6,846 nucleotides of DNA. Source: an uncultured Flavobacterium sp. (GTDB lineage Bacteria; Bacteroidota; Bacteroidia; Flavobacteriales; Flavobacteriaceae). Location: the NCBI GenBank assembly GCA_946480635.1, contig CAMLKV010000115.1, positions 1 to 6,846 of the forward strand. The letters are read 5' to 3'. Within the stretch, counting starts at the first letter, position 1; every line of letters begins with the position of its first letter. The notes below the pieces were generated by a model. The model made no database searches. It was not told where the DNA came from and saw nothing but the letters and a program-made list of their open reading frames with translations. Shown here one piece after another: positions 6,571 through 6,846 of the stretch. Both the position numbers and the translations under genes were made by a program.

Positions 6571-6594
6571 AATTGAAAATTGTGCTTTTCAATT
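6571..6594. promoter_or_regulatory. 9-bp perfect inverted repeat upstream of the AraC gene
   Basis: AATTGAAAA (6571-6579) and TTTTCAATT (6586-6594) are perfect complements around a 6-base spacer (TTGTGC). The element lies 40-63 bases ahead of the AraC start codon. It could be an operator bound by a dimer, or a hairpin in the 5' leader if transcription starts upstream of it. It has no following U-run in the transcribed direction sufficient to call it a terminator. Confidence 0.45.
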
Positions 6595-6621
6595 CGACGC
6601 AAAAGGCAATCAAAAACATTT

Positions 6622-6656
6622 CAAAATAATTATGATGCCCTGCAAATAAAACCAAA
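6622..6656 (-). promoter_or_regulatory. Weak candidate promoter of the signalling operon
   Basis: On the minus strand, TTATTTTG (6629-6622) differs by one base from the Bacteroidota -7 consensus TAnnTTTG. A TTTG (6656-6653) lies 23 bases upstream, at the wide end of the -33 spacing allowed in this phylum. Transcription would start upstream of the 9-bp inverted repeat. AT-rich DNA yields such matches easily. Confidence 0.25.
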
Positions 6657-6689
6657 TCGTTACAAAACGCTCCAAAAAATGATTTTATT

Positions 6690-6751
6690 ACTTTGATAAT
6701 AATTAGACTTATAGTTTTCATTTTGGCTTTTATTTAGGTTATAATCAAAGT
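6690..6751. promoter_or_regulatory. Distantly spaced inverted pair ACTTTGATWAT
   Basis: ACTTTGATAAT at 6690-6700 and, inverted, ATAATCAAAGT at 6741-6751 agree in 10 of 11 bases, with 40 bases between them. Paired distant sites are seen with some regulators, but this may be chance. No other copy was noticed in the window. Confidence 0.22.
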
Positions 6752-6794
6752 TGCCTTTTTATTGCAAAAACTGTCTTACATCATGTTTCCTATT

Positions 6795-6812
6795 TGTTAT
6801 AGAATTTTCATT
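6795..6812. promoter_or_regulatory. Copy 2 of the 18-base motif TGTTATAGAATTTYCATT
   Basis: It matches copy 1 at 3662-3679 in 17 of 18 bases and in the same orientation. Here too the motif sits between the terminator of the preceding minus-strand gene and the following minus-strand operon, 7 bases from the hairpin (18 bases at copy 1). The shared location suggests a common regulator of both operons, or less likely a transcript-end feature; this is a hypothesis. Confidence 0.3.
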
Positions 6813-6819
6813 CAAATAA

Positions 6820-6842
6820 AAACCCCGAAAGAATCGGGGTTT
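6820..6842 (-). terminator. Intrinsic terminator of a minus-strand gene beyond the right edge
   Basis: A 9-bp perfect stem (AAACCCCGA at 6820-6828 with TCGGGGTTT at 6834-6842) closes a 5-base loop. On the minus strand it is followed by a T-run (GGGGTTTTTATTTG), while on the plus strand only three T residues follow. It therefore terminates a minus-strand transcript entering from the right, implying that the next gene outside the window is also on the minus strand. Confidence 0.85.
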
Positions 6843-6846
6843 AAAA

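Larger units (their letters stand above)
6532..6846. other. Gene-free region upstream of the signalling operon
   Basis: No coding frame of note was seen on either strand in these 315 bases. They hold a 9-bp inverted repeat near the AraC gene, a weak promoter candidate, a long-spaced inverted pair, one copy of the shared 18-base motif with a partial second copy at 6709-6722 (TTATAG then TTTTCATT, two bases shorter), and the terminator of a gene to the right. The length is generous for a flavobacterial spacer, which fits a regulated promoter region. Confidence 0.7.

Overview
The window looks like a chromosomal piece of a Flavobacterium-like member of the Bacteroidota (family Flavobacteriaceae). 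The DNA is AT-rich. The OmpA-family protein has the calcium-binding TSP3-like linker common in this phylum. The small membrane-protein set (lmo0937-type, YtxH, holin-X-like) and the AraC regulator resemble proteins I know from flavobacteria. These family assignments come from memory of sequence patterns, not from a search.

Layout, left to right. (1) Positions 1-1647, plus strand: the 3' part of a gene for an outer-membrane OmpA-family protein, open at the left edge, with a beta-barrel-like N-terminal region, four TSP3-like repeats and a C-terminal peptidoglycan-binding domain. (2) A bidirectional hairpin terminator at 1662-1690 separates it from a convergent minus-strand operon. (3) Positions 1698-3556, minus strand: five tightly spaced small genes, read right to left as a 50-aa lmo0937-type membrane protein, a YtxH protein, a two-helix holin-X-like membrane protein, an unrecognised 100-aa protein and a 224-aa lipoprotein. 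(4) Positions 3557-3728: a gene-free spacer with palindromes and a repeated motif upstream of the small-gene operon, plus the terminator of the next operon. (5) Positions 3729-6531, minus strand: a three-gene signalling operon, read right to left as a small AraC-type regulator, a stand-alone receiver protein and a membrane CHASE3-PAS histidine kinase, with gaps of only 3 and 1 nucleotides. (6) Positions 6532-6846: a gene-free upstream region with inverted repeats. It ends in a terminator oriented for another minus-strand gene beyond the right edge.

Working model (inference): the kinase senses a periplasmic or membrane cue and phosphorylates the receiver. The AraC protein then supplies the DNA-binding output that neither of the other two has. 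A likely target is the adjacent operon of small envelope proteins, whose families are associated with stress in other bacteria. An 18-base motif found once between terminator and operon in both upstream regions, in the same orientation, is the best sequence hint that the two operons are co-regulated. No RNA gene, insertion sequence, prophage block or CRISPR array was seen.
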